This document shows positions 20,949 through 21,633 of a stretch of DNA of 21,633 bases, one piece after another; the stretch's first letter is position 1; every line of letters starts with the position of its first letter. The DNA lies in the NCBI GenBank assembly GCA_900547585.1, contig URHD01000033.1, forward strand, positions 1-21,633. The letters are read 5' to 3'. Source of the DNA: an uncultured bacterium (GTDB lineage Bacteria > Cyanobacteriota > Vampirovibrionia > Gastranaerophilales > Gastranaerophilaceae). The position numbers were made by a program, and so were the translations under genes. The notes below the pieces were generated by a model, which worked only from the letters and a program-made list of their open reading frames with translations, was not told the DNA's origin and made no database searches.

Positions 20949-21556
20949 TGCAAATAAATGTTTATAAATATATAAAAAAAACAGGCGCAGAAGGTCCGGG
21001 ACAGCGATTTTGCTTGTGGGTGCAAGGGTGCAGCCGGCATTGCAAAGGGTGTTTTGCAAAAGAAACATGGACGCACAGTCCGAACAAAATTATGACAGTA
21101 AACGAACTTTTCAGCCTCATTTCAGCGCAAAAAGGCATCGAGGGCGTAACTTTTCTCGGCGGAGAACCTTTTGAACAGGCAAAACCCCTCGCAGAGCTTG
21201 CAAAAAAGGTCAAAAATACGGGATTTTCGGTTCTCACCTTTACCGGCAACACTTACGAAGAACTCAAAAACGCCCGTAATGAAGATTATAACGAGCTTTT
21301 GAGCCAGACTGATCTTTTAATTGACGGAGGGTTTGAAAAGGAAAAATTTGACCTTTCGCGCCCGTGGGTCGGCTCTGAAAATCAGCGCTATATCTTTTTA
21401 ACAGACAGATACAATGAAGCTGAAATTAAAAAATACAAAAACAAAATCGAAGTGCGGATTGAGAAAAACGGTTTTGTTTTTATCAACGGAATGGGTGATT
21501 TTAACGCAATCGAACGCGATTTGTGTTTAAAGTGCCCCTCAATCAGCCCGCGGTAG
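20948..21556 (+). CDS. nrdG: NrdG-like radical SAM activating enzyme
   Basis: This 202-residue protein has the radical SAM cluster Cys28, Cys32, Cys35 (GCSRHCKGC, CX3CX2C) and the SAM-binding GGEPF motif. The fold length and ending (DLLIDGGF, RPWVGSENQRYIFLTD) match anaerobic ribonucleotide reductase-activating proteins and close relatives. Those enzymes generate a glycyl radical on their partner, normally NrdD. No NrdD lies in the window, so the partner is distant or lies just beyond it. A related 4Fe-4S activase of another glycyl-radical enzyme is possible. The start is ATG 20948 inside the stop of the upstream gene. Confidence 0.82.
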   Translation: MQINVYKYIKKTGAEGPGQRFCLWVQGCSRHCKGCFAKETWTHSPNKIMTVNELFSLISAQKGIEGVTFLGGEPFEQAKPLAELAKKVKNTGFSVLTFTGNTYEELKNARNEDYNELLSQTDLLIDGGFEKEKFDLSRPWVGSENQRYIFLTDRYNEAEIKKYKNKIEVRIEKNGFVFINGMGDFNAIERDLCLKCPSISPR

Positions 21557-21620
21557 GGTGGGAAAAGCCCGAACATGGGTTTTTTGAATGCATTTTTCTT
21601 TCTTTGCGGCGGTTCCCACC
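21557..21620 (+). terminator. Hairpin region after the radical SAM gene
   Basis: CCC (21568-21570) and GGG (21576-21578), with flanking A4/T6 runs, form a short terminator-like stem ending in TTTTTT. Around it GGTGGGAA (21557-21564) and TTCCCACC (21613-21620) form an 8-bp outer inverted repeat across 48 nt. It probably ends the HhH-nrdG transcript. Confidence 0.5.
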
Positions 21621-21633
21621 GGATAAAATGCGC

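Overview
The window reads as a chromosomal segment from an uncultured gut-type bacterium. I favour Gastranaerophilales (Vampirovibrionia, 'Melainabacteria'). The reasons are a prepilin with a GFTLAEAL cleavage signal, two lineage-type hypothetical proteins with an early F-K motif, and a fab operon of the usual bacterial order in moderately AT-rich DNA. This assignment rests on recognition from memory, not a search, so the phylum is uncertain. No phage, transposase, rRNA or tRNA gene was recognised.

Layout. 1-1380 (minus): a truncated glycine-rich type IV prepilin-like gene whose 5' end carries a run of 12 G, then an unrecognised 213-residue protein. 1751-3343 (plus): serA. 3419-10768 (mostly minus): a lipid/ribosome cluster, transcribed yceD-rpmF-plsX-fabH-fabD-fabG, then acpP-fabF from its own promoter. 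A plus-strand hypothetical gene (5275-5733) sits between fabG and acpP, sharing a bidirectional terminator with fabG. 10891-15143 (plus): an ArsB/NhaD-superfamily permease, ruvB and a CoA-disulfide-reductase-like flavoprotein. 15166-19683 (minus): a degenerate kinase-fold protein, an orphan amino-acid-binding lipoprotein, spmB, spmA and lysS. 20118-21556 (plus): a membrane-anchored helix-hairpin-helix protein overlapping an NrdG-like radical SAM activase.

The fab cluster holds malonyl loading (FabD), initiation (FabH), elongation (FabF), first reduction (FabG), the carrier (ACP) and the exit to phospholipid (PlsX). It is linked through yceD/rpmF to ribosome production. The other genes are housekeeping functions (serine synthesis, Holliday junction migration, lysyl-tRNA charging, redox).

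The most unusual content is in the three long intergenic regions (1381-1750, 12214-12575, 19684-20117). They hold five hairpin elements in two families. Family 1 (1481-1562 and 19931-20011) is about 81-82 bp with 27-nt arms. Family 2 (12243-12363, 12406-12528 inverted, 19772-19892) is about 121-123 bp with 22-23-nt arms. Within a family the central blocks are nearly identical. The terminal arms differ strongly from copy to copy yet remain complementary inside each copy. That fits either a structured RNA/ssDNA with compensatory change or a mobile hairpin with copy-specific ends. I recognise no described element that fits.
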